Shown: piece after piece, positions 29,582 through 37,895 of the stretch
Layout: the number at the start of each line of letters is the position of its first letter
How positions within the stretch are numbered: position 1 is the stretch's first letter
DNA from: a virus
Strand: one strand, 5' to 3'
IMG/VR virus record: IMGVR_UViG_3300036785_000223
Coordinates: 1 to 41,334 of that record
Length of the DNA: 41,334 bases
The notes under the pieces: generated by a model
What the model was told of the DNA's origin: nothing
Database searches by the model: none
The model's input: only the letters and a program-made list of their open reading frames with translations
Program-made: the position numbers and the translations under genes

Positions 29582-32055
29582 TGGCGAACGGCGACGACCT
29601 CACCCCATTGTCATCCAATGCGCTGGCACTGATACGCGGCAGGTTGACTGGCATGGGACCGTTTGGTTCGACTATGCCGCCGCAGGATGTACAAGCGCTG
29701 CTGCGAGCCGCAGCTCAGCCAGCGCAGCAGCCCGTCGCGGATCCTCGCACCTACGTTGATCCGGGTACTGGGGTGTCGATAGCCGATATTGGCAAGGTTG
29801 GGGCGTATGGAGCCCACGTTGCTGAGCCCTTTGCTTATCCGGGAGAGGTTTTCCAGGCTGGTATGCGCGGCAACATTCCACGCCCGGAAGAAATGATCCC
29901 CTGGGCTACCAGTCAGGCGCTGGGTATGCTAGGAGGTACGCCATTCGCCGAGGCTGGAGCGGTTGGCGCTGGTGGCGGCAGACTGGGAGTTGGACGTGCG
30001 AAACCTACAGCACCCGGAAGAGCAGGCCGAGGCGCAGGCATACCGGAAGCACCGGGAGCGCCAGAGGCAGCCGTATCGGTATCAGTCCGTCCCCTCGAAG
30101 GCCTCCCCCAAGAGCCCATCGATCTCGGCGAGCACGGCACATTCACCCCCGGCCCGCACGAACCCGCGCGAGTAGCGGCGCAGGACTACGCCAGCAACGC
30201 TGGCCTTGATTACAAACCTCCGAAGATCTACAGCCAGGTTGATCCCAAGCGCGCCGAGCGCATTGCGCAGGCGTTTGAGGACATGCCGCACGACCCGGAT
30301 AACCCGAAGGTCAAGGCGTCCTACAATGCGCTGATCAACGAAACGCAAGCGCAGTGGGACGCAATCAAGAAGACCGGGCTTAAGGTTGATTTCATCGAGC
30401 CTGGCAAGGCGGATCCCTACGCAAAGTCTCCCAGGCTGGCGCAGAAGGATGTCGCCGAGAATAATCACTTGTGGGTTTATCCGACCGATAGTGGTTTCGG
30501 CAGTGGACCAGAGGCAGCGGCTGCCGTACGCGATAATCCGATGCTGCGGCCAGCGGGCGATATCAACGGGCGGCCGGTCGTTGCCAACGACGTCTTCCGC
30601 ATCGTTCACGACTATTTTGGCCACATCAAAGAGGGCCACGGGTTCCGTGCGACCGGCGAGGAGAACGCCTGGCGTTCGCATGCGGCTATGTATTCGCCGG
30701 AAGCGTTGCCTGCGATGACGGCGGAAACGCGAGGTCAGAACAGTTGGGTTAACTACGGGCCACACGCTCAGGCAAACAAGACGGCGAGTGCTGCCGACAC
30801 GGTCTACGCGCCGCAGAAGATTGGTCTGCTGCCGGACTGGGCGATGCATGAGGGACGGCTGGATCCGGTGCAGCGTGGCATCGTCACGTCCGAGGGCTTT
30901 GCGGTTCCTGGCAAGGCGTTCGACAAGGCTGCTGCGGAGGCAGCGAAGCAGGTTAAGGCACTTCCTCCCGGCTCTGGTCCTATCAATCTGACTGAGCGAT
31001 CTGGGTTGCCATTAGTCGAGCAGAAGCCGCTTGAGCGCTACGTGCCGCCTCGGGGTGTGTCCGAGCGGCTGACTGATGCGCTCAACAATCCGGATGTCGT
31101 CAATGGCGTACATGAGAGCGTGCAGCAGGGAATGCAGCTCGGGGCGCACAAGTGGTACCACAACGATCCGGTGCATCAGGCATTTAGAGATGAGCTTGGG
31201 CCGGAGGAGGGTTCAAAGGCATTTCGTCAATACATCAATCAGATCGGCGCTACTTCGCCGCAGATGAAGGTGCCTGCCAACATCCGCACCGGTTCGTTCT
31301 TCTACCAGGTGGCGCGCAATCGTGGTGAGTTGCCGAAGCCGTATCCATTCCCCTACGGCAGTAAGGGACAGGCTCTGCACCGGCAGAACTTTGAGACGTT
31401 GATGCGCGGCGGCACTGGTGTCGGTGCGCAAGCAGCCGGTGGGTTTGACGTGCTACGCAATCCGAAGCCGCCGTCGTTTGTAGAGAACCTAATGGGCAAT
31501 CTCGAACCTGGAACTATCGACACGCATGCGGTTCGCAATATCGGAATGCGGACTGGTGATCCACGTTGGTTGGAGCCTTCTGTTCAGGAGAAAGTCAAGC
31601 CGGGCAAAGCTCTGAGCAATTTCCAGCAGCGGTTCGGTGAAGCTAGGGTCAACAACAAGGGCGAGACGATCGTCACCTACCGTCCACAGCAGTTGCACAA
31701 GCAGGGGCGGTTGACGATGGAGGAGGCCAAGGAGATCCCGACATTTTGGGTAAGCCAGCCTAGTGCCAATGAATATGCGGCGATTGAGCGGTTCTACAAG
31801 GACGTCGGTGGTCGCTACGGATTACCGACTGCCGACACGCAAGCTGCGGCGTGGGCCGGAGGAGGCAAGCTCACTGGGTTAGGAACTCCTCCCGACAAGA
31901 CCTTTGCGCAGATGCTTAATGAACGGATCCTGCAAACTGCGCTGATACGTGGCGAGAAACCTGCCAATACGTTGAAGTGGATGATCCGTGCGCAGAAGCC
32001 ACTGCTGACACCTCCCGGTGTTGGGCTTTTGGGACAGAAGGATCAGACGCAATGA
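29581..32055 (+). CDS. Large multi-domain virion-associated (polyvalent-type) protein
   Basis: The protein has 824 residues from ATG 29581. The N-terminus (1-180) is low-complexity, Pro/Ala/Gly-rich. A domain at about 220-430 contains HDYFGH (343-348), GEENAWRSHAAMYS and ETRGQNSWVNYGPHA (from 382), motifs that I know from large phage proteins but cannot assign an activity. The C-terminal region (about 500-815) has PPSFVENLMGNLEPGTIDTHAVRN and a YGLPTADTQAAAW segment, which look like a helix-hairpin-helix glycosylase-type fold. Such proteins are often packaged and ejected with the DNA. Enzyme activity is not established. Confidence 0.65.
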   Translation: MANGDDLTPLSSNALALIRGRLTGMGPFGSTMPPQDVQALLRAAAQPAQQPVADPRTYVDPGTGVSIADIGKVGAYGAHVAEPFAYPGEVFQAGMRGNIPRPEEMIPWATSQALGMLGGTPFAEAGAVGAGGGRLGVGRAKPTAPGRAGRGAGIPEAPGAPEAAVSVSVRPLEGLPQEPIDLGEHGTFTPGPHEPARVAAQDYASNAGLDYKPPKIYSQVDPKRAERIAQAFEDMPHDPDNPKVKASYNALINETQAQWDAIKKTGLKVDFIEPGKADPYAKSPRLAQKDVAENNHLWVYPTDSGFGSGPEAAAAVRDNPMLRPAGDINGRPVVANDVFRIVHDYFGHIKEGHGFRATGEENAWRSHAAMYSPEALPAMTAETRGQNSWVNYGPHAQANKTASAADTVYAPQKIGLLPDWAMHEGRLDPVQRGIVTSEGFAVPGKAFDKAAAEAAKQVKALPPGSGPINLTERSGLPLVEQKPLERYVPPRGVSERLTDALNNPDVVNGVHESVQQGMQLGAHKWYHNDPVHQAFRDELGPEEGSKAFRQYINQIGATSPQMKVPANIRTGSFFYQVARNRGELPKPYPFPYGSKGQALHRQNFETLMRGGTGVGAQAAGGFDVLRNPKPPSFVENLMGNLEPGTIDTHAVRNIGMRTGDPRWLEPSVQEKVKPGKALSNFQQRFGEARVNNKGETIVTYRPQQLHKQGRLTMEEAKEIPTFWVSQPSANEYAAIERFYKDVGGRYGLPTADTQAAAWAGGGKLTGLGTPPDKTFAQMLNERILQTALIRGEKPANTLKWMIRAQKPLLTPPGVGLLGQKDQTQ

Positions 32056-32363
32056 GCGGCTATCCCCTTTCTCCTGCCGATCGTGATCCGCAGCAGCACG
32101 TCAATGCGATCCGCGCCACCTATCAGGGTCAGGTTGACTTCACTGGTGACGTTACCTTGGCGACGGGTGCAGCGACGACGGTAGTGAAAGCGCCGACAGC
32201 GGGTGTTGGTCAGAGGGTATTCCTCTATCCGCAGACCGCAGCTGCAGCGGCTGAGGCGGCGACGACATGGGCGCCGAAGGTATCGACGCCCGCGCAGTTT
32301 ACGGTTCATCACGCCAATAATGCAACGGCGGGCCGGACGTTCTCCTGGGAGGTTTTGGGATGA
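32052..32363 (+). CDS. Small virion protein (103 aa)
   Basis: ATGA overlaps at both ends. The 103-residue protein has the pattern VDFTGDVTLATGAATTVV, then VFLYPQTAAAAAEAATTWAP, then QFTVHHANNATAGRTFSWEVLG. This order of strands and the closing HAN...RTFxW pattern recur in small phage structural proteins that I recognise without a functional name. A decoration or tail-fibre-attached role is likely. Confidence 0.72.
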   Translation: MSGYPLSPADRDPQQHVNAIRATYQGQVDFTGDVTLATGAATTVVKAPTAGVGQRVFLYPQTAAAAAEAATTWAPKVSTPAQFTVHHANNATAGRTFSWEVLG

Positions 32364-32800
32364 ACGTGCGCCCTAACGGTGAGCAGTTCGAGGGGCACGA
32401 GTTTGCGTGCGTGCCACCGATGTTGATCGACGGGGCGATCCTGTTGGTGCGCGGGATGCTCAAGCGTGGGCAGGAAGCGGGTGGGCAAGTCTACGATGAG
32501 GTGTCGACGATCATCGACCTCAAGAGCGGACGCCTATTGTTGTGGGTGGCGTATCGCGCCAACCAAATCGATGCCGCGCTGCTGACGCGGTTGGTGCGAG
32601 GACCTGATGGTTTGGTGTGTTGTTTGATCGCGATTGGTGGACGTGGATTGAAGTGCTGGTTGCACTTCCTTCGCGAGGTCGAAACCTATGCAAGAGCGGA
32701 GGGATGCGTTAAGGTTCGGTTAGAAGGCCGCGTGGGATGGACGCGGATACTTGCCGACTACGTGCAGACCGGCGTGATCCTTGAACGAAGGATAGGCTGA
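32360..32800 (+). CDS. GNAT-like small phage protein (146 aa)
   Basis: The protein has 146 residues and its start overlaps the previous stop (ATGA). Its alpha/beta order and the late block GGRGLKCWLHFLREVETYAR, EGCVKVRLEGRVGWTRIL (about 93-133) resemble the acetyl-CoA-binding and end regions of GNAT-fold proteins found in podovirus tail regions. The classical Q/RxxGxG/A loop is not clear, so catalytic activity is doubtful. The stop overlaps the next start. Confidence 0.6.
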   Translation: MNVRPNGEQFEGHEFACVPPMLIDGAILLVRGMLKRGQEAGGQVYDEVSTIIDLKSGRLLLWVAYRANQIDAALLTRLVRGPDGLVCCLIAIGGRGLKCWLHFLREVETYARAEGCVKVRLEGRVGWTRILADYVQTGVILERRIG

Positions 32801-33894
32801 TGCCTGGCAGCACGCAGGGTCCGTCCCAGCAAACCAATCAAACGCAGCAGACGCAGACGTCGCCGTGGGCGCCAGCAATTCCGTTGCTGCAGAACCTGCT
32901 CAATCAGACTGGCGCGGTTGGCACTGGTGTGACGCCGGAACAGTCGGCTGCGACGCAGGCGCTGATCCAGCAGTCCGGTCAGGTGCCTTCCTATGCTGGG
33001 CAGGCGACGGGTGCGGTTAATCAACTGTTTGGTGCCAACACGTTGCCGCAGCAGGGTATACTAAGTGATGCTTACAAGAAGCTGCAGGCTTCGACTGCCG
33101 GTCTGACTGATCCGAATAATCTGAACCCGATGAATACACCGGGGTTCGCGCCTGCGCTTGCGACGCAAACGCAGGACATCACCAATCAGATCAAGAGCAT
33201 GTTTGCGGCGTCGGGTCGGGCGTTGTCACCGGACGAGGCGCAAGCTATTGCGCGTGGCGTACTGCAGGGAACTTCACCGACGATCGCAAGTCAGTACGGT
33301 GCGAATGTTTCTAACCTGCTGAATGCTGCAAATTCACAGTTTGCTGCGGGTGGGTCAACGGCTGGGGGCATTACAGCGCAGCAGTCGCAGCAACTTCAGG
33401 ATCAAATCAATGCGTTGTCAGCGACTGGGATGATCCCTGGCATTCTTACGCAGCCTGCCACGACACAGCTTGGTGCTGCGAACACGGCCTTTGGATTGCC
33501 TTACAGCAACATCGGTACGGCAGAGAACCTGGTCAATCCGATTGCCGGATTGGGCTCGTCCTCGGTTGGATCCGGGACATCGACTACGACGTCGCAACAG
33601 CCGCTGCTCAACACCATCATCAGCGGGCTCGGGCTTGGGCTGGGCACGTTCGGAGCGCTCAAGAGCGACGTGCGTGCGAAGACCGATCTGCAGCCGGTTG
33701 GACTGCTGTTTGATACGACGCCTGTCTACAAGTTCCGCTACAAGAGCGATCCCACACGCACCACGCACATCGGGCTGTTGGCGCAGGACGTCGAGAGGTA
33801 CGCGCCGGAAGCTGTGCTGCAAGACGAGACCGGCACGAAGTACGTCGACTACGGGCTGGCAACACTTCCCGCAGCCAATCGGGTGGCAGCATGA
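32800..33894 (+). CDS. Gln/Ala-rich virion protein with C-terminal S74-type chaperone domain
   Basis: The protein has 364 residues. Residues 1-285 are Gln/Ala/Thr/Ser-rich and helical, as in ejection or fibre proteins. Residues about 288-360 match the intramolecular chaperone of the endosialidase (peptidase S74) type: SDVRAK with Ser289 and Lys294, PVYKFRYK, IGLLAQDVERYAPEAV and KYVDYGLATL. In that family the domain guides trimer folding and then cuts itself off before the Ser. The pairing with a helical, Gln-rich protein rather than a beta helix is less common. Confidence 0.78.
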   Translation: MPGSTQGPSQQTNQTQQTQTSPWAPAIPLLQNLLNQTGAVGTGVTPEQSAATQALIQQSGQVPSYAGQATGAVNQLFGANTLPQQGILSDAYKKLQASTAGLTDPNNLNPMNTPGFAPALATQTQDITNQIKSMFAASGRALSPDEAQAIARGVLQGTSPTIASQYGANVSNLLNAANSQFAAGGSTAGGITAQQSQQLQDQINALSATGMIPGILTQPATTQLGAANTAFGLPYSNIGTAENLVNPIAGLGSSSVGSGTSTTTSQQPLLNTIISGLGLGLGTFGALKSDVRAKTDLQPVGLLFDTTPVYKFRYKSDPTRTTHIGLLAQDVERYAPEAVLQDETGTKYVDYGLATLPAANRVAA

Positions 33895-34085
33895 GCAACG
33901 CTCCCACGATCGAAGCATTTAGGCGCGCGCAGAAAGTCATAGAGCTTCTGGAGCAGAAGAACATTCCGTTCCACGAGGAGATTATCACCTACGTTCCGCG
34001 CAAGCTTTACGAACGTGCGGCGGCGCAGGGTTTCGACATGCGCTATTTCCGGATAACGGAGGAGGCCGATGCCGGGCTTACTTGA
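33891..34085 (+). CDS. Small hypothetical protein (64 aa)
   Basis: The start overlaps the S74-domain gene (ATGA), and the end overlaps the next gene by 17 bases. The 64 residues form helices (IEAFRRAQKVIELLEQKNIP and RKLYERAAAQGFDMRYF). No motif is recognised. Confidence 0.62.
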   Translation: MSNAPTIEAFRRAQKVIELLEQKNIPFHEEIITYVPRKLYERAAAQGFDMRYFRITEEADAGLT

Positions 34086-35067
34086 TTTCCTCGGCCTTGG
34101 CGGCGGGCTGCAGCTCGATCCTGTGGGCGAAAATGCTGGCATTGGGATCCTGGATCCCGAGACGCTCAAGCGCATGCGGCGGATGGCTGGGTACACCGGA
34201 GATCCGACGTTCGGCCCCCGGCCTGTGATTGGTACTCCGGCGCCTGCCGCACCTGCCGCACCTATGGATCCGAATGCGGTACCGCCAGCAGTTATGCCGC
34301 AGTCGATCGGTTTGGGTGGTGGTGCTGGCCAGACAGTGACCTCGACAGGCGGACGTGAGCCTGGTCCTGCTTTCGTGCCGCCTGGATCGCCATTCCCGGT
34401 GCGCTCGAACATGGAATTTTCTGGCGTTCCTCCTGGAGCGGTTCCTCCTGCAGCGCCCGGGTTGCTGTCATCAGGCGGCGGCGTTGCTCCCGGCTTCCAG
34501 AGCGTTTCTCCAGGCTATAGCGGTTATAGGGGTGGCCCCAGTCTGCCTTCGTCGACGTCGATGCTTGAGGATCGGCCGCGGCGAGAGCCTGGTGCGCCAT
34601 TGCCAGCGACGGCTTCGGCGCCAGATCTGCTTGGTCGCGTTGGTGACTTCTTGCAGAAGCACAGCAACGTCTTCCTCGGCATCGGGGCAGGCTTTGGTGG
34701 TGCGCGTAGTCTTAGTGAAGGGCTAGGGCGCGCGTCTGCTGGTGTGTCTGCTGGGCAGCGGGCTGATGTCGAGAACCAGGCCTACAATTCAACTATCGAT
34801 GCGCTGATGCAGAGGGGCATGTCGCGTACGGACGCAGAGGCAATTGCAGGTCAGCCGACATTGCTCAAGCAGGTGACGCAGCAGATCTTTCCTCAGCCTG
34901 AGTTCAAGACCATCACCGATGCGGCTGGCAATCAGCGGCTGGTGTTGGTGAACCCTGGTCGTGGAACGGTAACCCAGCCGACAGCTGGGCCGCAGCAGGG
35001 TCAAACCGGCTCATTCCGTGGCCGTGAGGCGATCTTCATGGATGGCAAGTGGTATTACCCGGATTAG
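34069..35067 (+). CDS. Probable ejection-type (internal virion) protein
   Basis: SD GGAGGAGG (34058-34065) precedes ATG 34069, inside the previous gene. The 332 residues begin MPGLLDFLGLGGGL and are Pro/Gly/Ser-rich at 50-180. They then contain a Gly/Ala-rich, weakly hydrophobic segment (NVFLGIGAGFGGARSLSEGL, about 204-223) and a helical part. The end FRGREAIFMDGKWYYPD has a Gly-Lys-Trp tag. Low complexity plus a Gly/Ala hydrophobic helix is typical of proteins injected with phage DNA. The call rests on composition and position. Confidence 0.6.
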   Translation: MPGLLDFLGLGGGLQLDPVGENAGIGILDPETLKRMRRMAGYTGDPTFGPRPVIGTPAPAAPAAPMDPNAVPPAVMPQSIGLGGGAGQTVTSTGGREPGPAFVPPGSPFPVRSNMEFSGVPPGAVPPAAPGLLSSGGGVAPGFQSVSPGYSGYRGGPSLPSSTSMLEDRPRREPGAPLPATASAPDLLGRVGDFLQKHSNVFLGIGAGFGGARSLSEGLGRASAGVSAGQRADVENQAYNSTIDALMQRGMSRTDAEAIAGQPTLLKQVTQQIFPQPEFKTITDAAGNQRLVLVNPGRGTVTQPTAGPQQGQTGSFRGREAIFMDGKWYYPD

Positions 35068-35070
35068 GAC

Positions 35071-36036
35071 ATGCCGACAGAAATCACAGATCCGGTTGCG
35101 ATTGCGCATCTCAACTTCACCTCTGGCAATCAGAACCAGGCTGGGGGCGTGCCCGGCCTGACGCCGGACACCGAGGGGCTGACCGGTGAGGATTATCTCA
35201 ACGCGGTTTTTCCTGGTGACAATGCGAGCAAGGCGGCGGTGCGCGCGATCTCGCAGTACAAGATGGCTGGCACCGGTCGCAATATCCAGAAGCTGATGCC
35301 GCACGCGGCGGCGTACGATCCGACCTTTGATCAGACCCGGTACCTGCCCAACATCGCCTTGCGGAAAAGCTTTGAGAGCGGTGCGGATGCGGACAACGTC
35401 AAGAGCTACATTACGGCGATCAATCATGCGAGCGGACTGGATGATGCCGTTAATCGCATGAACAATTTTACCAGGGCGCCGCACCTGCTCAATTCGATCT
35501 CGCAATCCGTCAAGTACAACAGCGGCAATGAGCAGTTCCAGGCGGCGCTGGAAGATTTCCGGGCGCACAAAACAGGTGTGGCCTCGGAACTGGCCAAAGC
35601 ATTCCGCAATGCCGGGATGGCCGAGGCGGATGTCCAGCATTGGATGGATCAGATCCAGGAGACCGACAGCCCGGTGGCGCTGCACCAGGCGGTACGCTCG
35701 GCCATGGGGATGCTCGGAGGCCGAATGGAGGCGACGCTCAACAAGTGGAACTCGGCGATGCCGAACCAGCCAAAGACGGTCGACCAGCTCCTGGGCCCGT
35801 CTGCGGCGAACTACCATCGGATCCTCGCCCCTGGCCTAATGGGGGGCACGCAGGGAGCCCCACAGAGCGCGCAAACGCCTCAGGGTGGCATGGGGATAGC
35901 CTCCGGCCCTCAAAACGCACCAGCGGCCGCCCCAGGCCGTGCGCCGGGGGCCTACACGGAGGGGCAGACGGCAACCAACCGGTCCACGGGGGAGCGGATG
36001 ATCTTTAGGGGAGGCCAATGGCAACCCCTGCAGTGA
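35071..36036 (+). CDS. Probable ejection-type (internal virion) protein with GGQW tail
   Basis: The protein has 321 residues. The N-terminal region GLTGEDYLNAVFPGDNASKA is followed by long helical stretches to about 255, then a Gln/Gly/Ala/Pro-rich linker, and the end STGERMIFRGGQWQPLQ. The G-x-R-x-x-x-x-G-x-W end parallels the tail of the preceding gene product (GREAIFMDGKWYYPD). The gene overlaps the next by 19 bases. An internal virion role is inferred. Confidence 0.6.
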   Translation: MPTEITDPVAIAHLNFTSGNQNQAGGVPGLTPDTEGLTGEDYLNAVFPGDNASKAAVRAISQYKMAGTGRNIQKLMPHAAAYDPTFDQTRYLPNIALRKSFESGADADNVKSYITAINHASGLDDAVNRMNNFTRAPHLLNSISQSVKYNSGNEQFQAALEDFRAHKTGVASELAKAFRNAGMAEADVQHWMDQIQETDSPVALHQAVRSAMGMLGGRMEATLNKWNSAMPNQPKTVDQLLGPSAANYHRILAPGLMGGTQGAPQSAQTPQGGMGIASGPQNAPAAAPGRAPGAYTEGQTATNRSTGERMIFRGGQWQPLQ

Positions 36037-37763
36037 ATGAGCTGCCTCCAGGCTTTGAGCTGGACCAGGATGACGGGATGACCCCGGCGCCGTCCCGGCA
36101 GCGCGTGGATGAGCCGAATACGGTTTCCGGAGCCCCCTGGACTAGGACGACCCTGCCTTCGCTACAGGCGCAGGAGCCGACCCTGAAAGCAGCCGAGCTG
36201 CCGCCTGGGTTCGAGCTGGATGATCACGGCGACCACGACCGGATCGGAGCTGAGACTGGCCGGACCAAGCCAGGAGTAGGGACGGGTGAGGCTCTAATCA
36301 GGGGAGCTGTCGATCAGCCGATCGTTGGTCCTATCATCGGGAAGGCTGACGCGGCTCTGTTGGCTTTGCGAGCTTCGCTGCATCCCGAAGATCCCAACAT
36401 CTCCCACGCTGATACGTTCTCGCAGCGGATGGCGGAGAACGAGGCCATTCAGAAGGCCAGGACCGCTGCGGCCTACCAGGAGCACCCGGTTGCGGCCAAT
36501 GTGGCCAACATCGGCGCTGGGATCGCGCTGCCTGCTGGGATCATAAAGGCTGGCCCGATAGGAGCGAGGCTTCTTGGAATGGTAGGCGGAGGGCTCACCC
36601 GACAGATCCCGGCTATGGCAGCCTCAGGAGCTGGGATTGGCGCCCTCGATGCGGCGTTGCGGGGCAATGATCCTGTACGAGGGGCTGAGTTCGGTGGTGC
36701 ATTCGGTGCTGTGGCTCCAGTGATAGGGCGCGGTATCGGAGCAGCTGCAGGAGGTCTTGCTAATCGTGCCATCAACGCGATGCCAGGATTGGGAACGGCT
36801 GGGATCAAGCAAGCAGCACAGAACGGCTTTCAGTCACTTGATCGAGATGTGCGGTTCAATCCGAACACGATCGATACTGCGCTCGACGATATTCAGAAGG
36901 AAATGGGCACGAGAGGATTTGATCCTGGCTATCAGAAACCAGTGTTTGACATTCTCGACAACATCAGACCGAAACCTTCTGGTCTTCCTGGAGTAGGCCC
37001 AGTTCCAACCGGGTTCGGTGACATCATCAATGCGCGACAAGCGCTCAATGATCTGACACGCGGGATCCCGACCAAGGATACGACAGCAGCACATGCAGCG
37101 CGTGATCTGGTCGATGAGATGATGGACAAGTTCACCACCAAGATCGGCCTAAAAGATGTTATTTCCGGTGATGCGACGGCAGCCTTGCGTGGCCTCAATA
37201 CGGCTAACAAGAATTGGGCTTCTTACAAGACGGCCGATATGCTGGAACAGGCAATGGAGCGGGCTGAGCTGCGGGCATCTTCAACCGGCAGCGGTCGCTC
37301 GAACTATGCCAATCAACTGCGCCAGCAATTCCGTCCGATCCTAGACAAGATCATCGCAGGCAAACTGCGGGTTCCGGCCGATGTGGAAGCTGGAATTAGG
37401 GGTGTTGTGAGCGGCTCGGCCTATGGCACACGCTGGCTGAGCAAGCTGGCACCGACCGGAATTGTTTCTGGAGGCATCGAGGCTGGTATCTCACACATGA
37501 TGGGTGGTGGCATTCCGGGAGCCATTGCTGCGGCGGGAATAGGGCATGCGGCTAAGGTGGCGCAGGATCGCTTGGTGCTAGGGCGGGTGATGCGGGCGAT
37601 CCAGGCGGCACAAAGGCAGGCACCTGCAGAACAAGCTTATCGAGCAGCATTACCGCCGCCGCAGACAGCGAGGGTATTGCAGCGGGTGGCGCGCTACGCA
37701 CCGATTACGTCAGGTGTACGGGTTCCGCTCCTGACTAGTTATGCGAATAACCAGCAACCCTAG
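36018..37763 (+). CDS. Probable DNA-ejection pore or internal protein (581 aa)
   Basis: GGGGAGG (36008-36014) precedes ATG 36018. The 581 residues carry two LPPGFELD motifs (9-16 and 61-68), a short motif recurrent in phage ejection proteins. A long Ala/Gly-rich hydrophobic region follows (about 155-255: NVANIGAGIALPAGIIKAGP, GAEFGGAFGAVAPVIGRGIG) that could enter membranes, then charged helical parts and a second Gly/Ala stretch near 480-520. This looks like a P22 gp16/gp20-type ejected protein, but there is no direct sequence match that I can claim. Confidence 0.68.
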   Translation: MATPAVNELPPGFELDQDDGMTPAPSRQRVDEPNTVSGAPWTRTTLPSLQAQEPTLKAAELPPGFELDDHGDHDRIGAETGRTKPGVGTGEALIRGAVDQPIVGPIIGKADAALLALRASLHPEDPNISHADTFSQRMAENEAIQKARTAAAYQEHPVAANVANIGAGIALPAGIIKAGPIGARLLGMVGGGLTRQIPAMAASGAGIGALDAALRGNDPVRGAEFGGAFGAVAPVIGRGIGAAAGGLANRAINAMPGLGTAGIKQAAQNGFQSLDRDVRFNPNTIDTALDDIQKEMGTRGFDPGYQKPVFDILDNIRPKPSGLPGVGPVPTGFGDIINARQALNDLTRGIPTKDTTAAHAARDLVDEMMDKFTTKIGLKDVISGDATAALRGLNTANKNWASYKTADMLEQAMERAELRASSTGSGRSNYANQLRQQFRPILDKIIAGKLRVPADVEAGIRGVVSGSAYGTRWLSKLAPTGIVSGGIEAGISHMMGGGIPGAIAAAGIGHAAKVAQDRLVLGRVMRAIQAAQRQAPAEQAYRAALPPPQTARVLQRVARYAPITSGVRVPLLTSYANNQQP

Positions 37764-37895
37764 GCCGAGGACGATAAGAGTTGCGAGGAGAATACCGGGA
37801 AAGCCGTAAGTGTCCTGCATCCAGTGCAAGAGCTTGGCATAACCGGCCATGACGAGAGCGAATGTGATTAGGACGGCATAGTGAATGGCCGACAT
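37710..37895 (-). CDS. Antisense two-helix membrane protein (61 aa), holin candidate
   Basis: Read on the minus strand, this frame gives 61 residues: helix 1 AIHYAVLITFALVMAGYA, a turn KLLHWMQDTYGFPG, helix 2 ILLATLIVLGLGLLVIRI and a polar tail. A GAGGT SD lies five bases before its ATG. It covers the whole 121-base gap between two + strand genes, where no + strand frame exists. Its start overlaps the start of the lytic transglycosylase gene by 11 bases in divergent orientation. A holin or antiholin role fits the position beside the lysins. Being the only complete minus-strand gene, it needs confirmation. Confidence 0.5.
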   Translation of the reverse strand: MSAIHYAVLITFALVMAGYAKLLHWMQDTYGFPGILLATLIVLGLGLLVIRITSQERNPYT

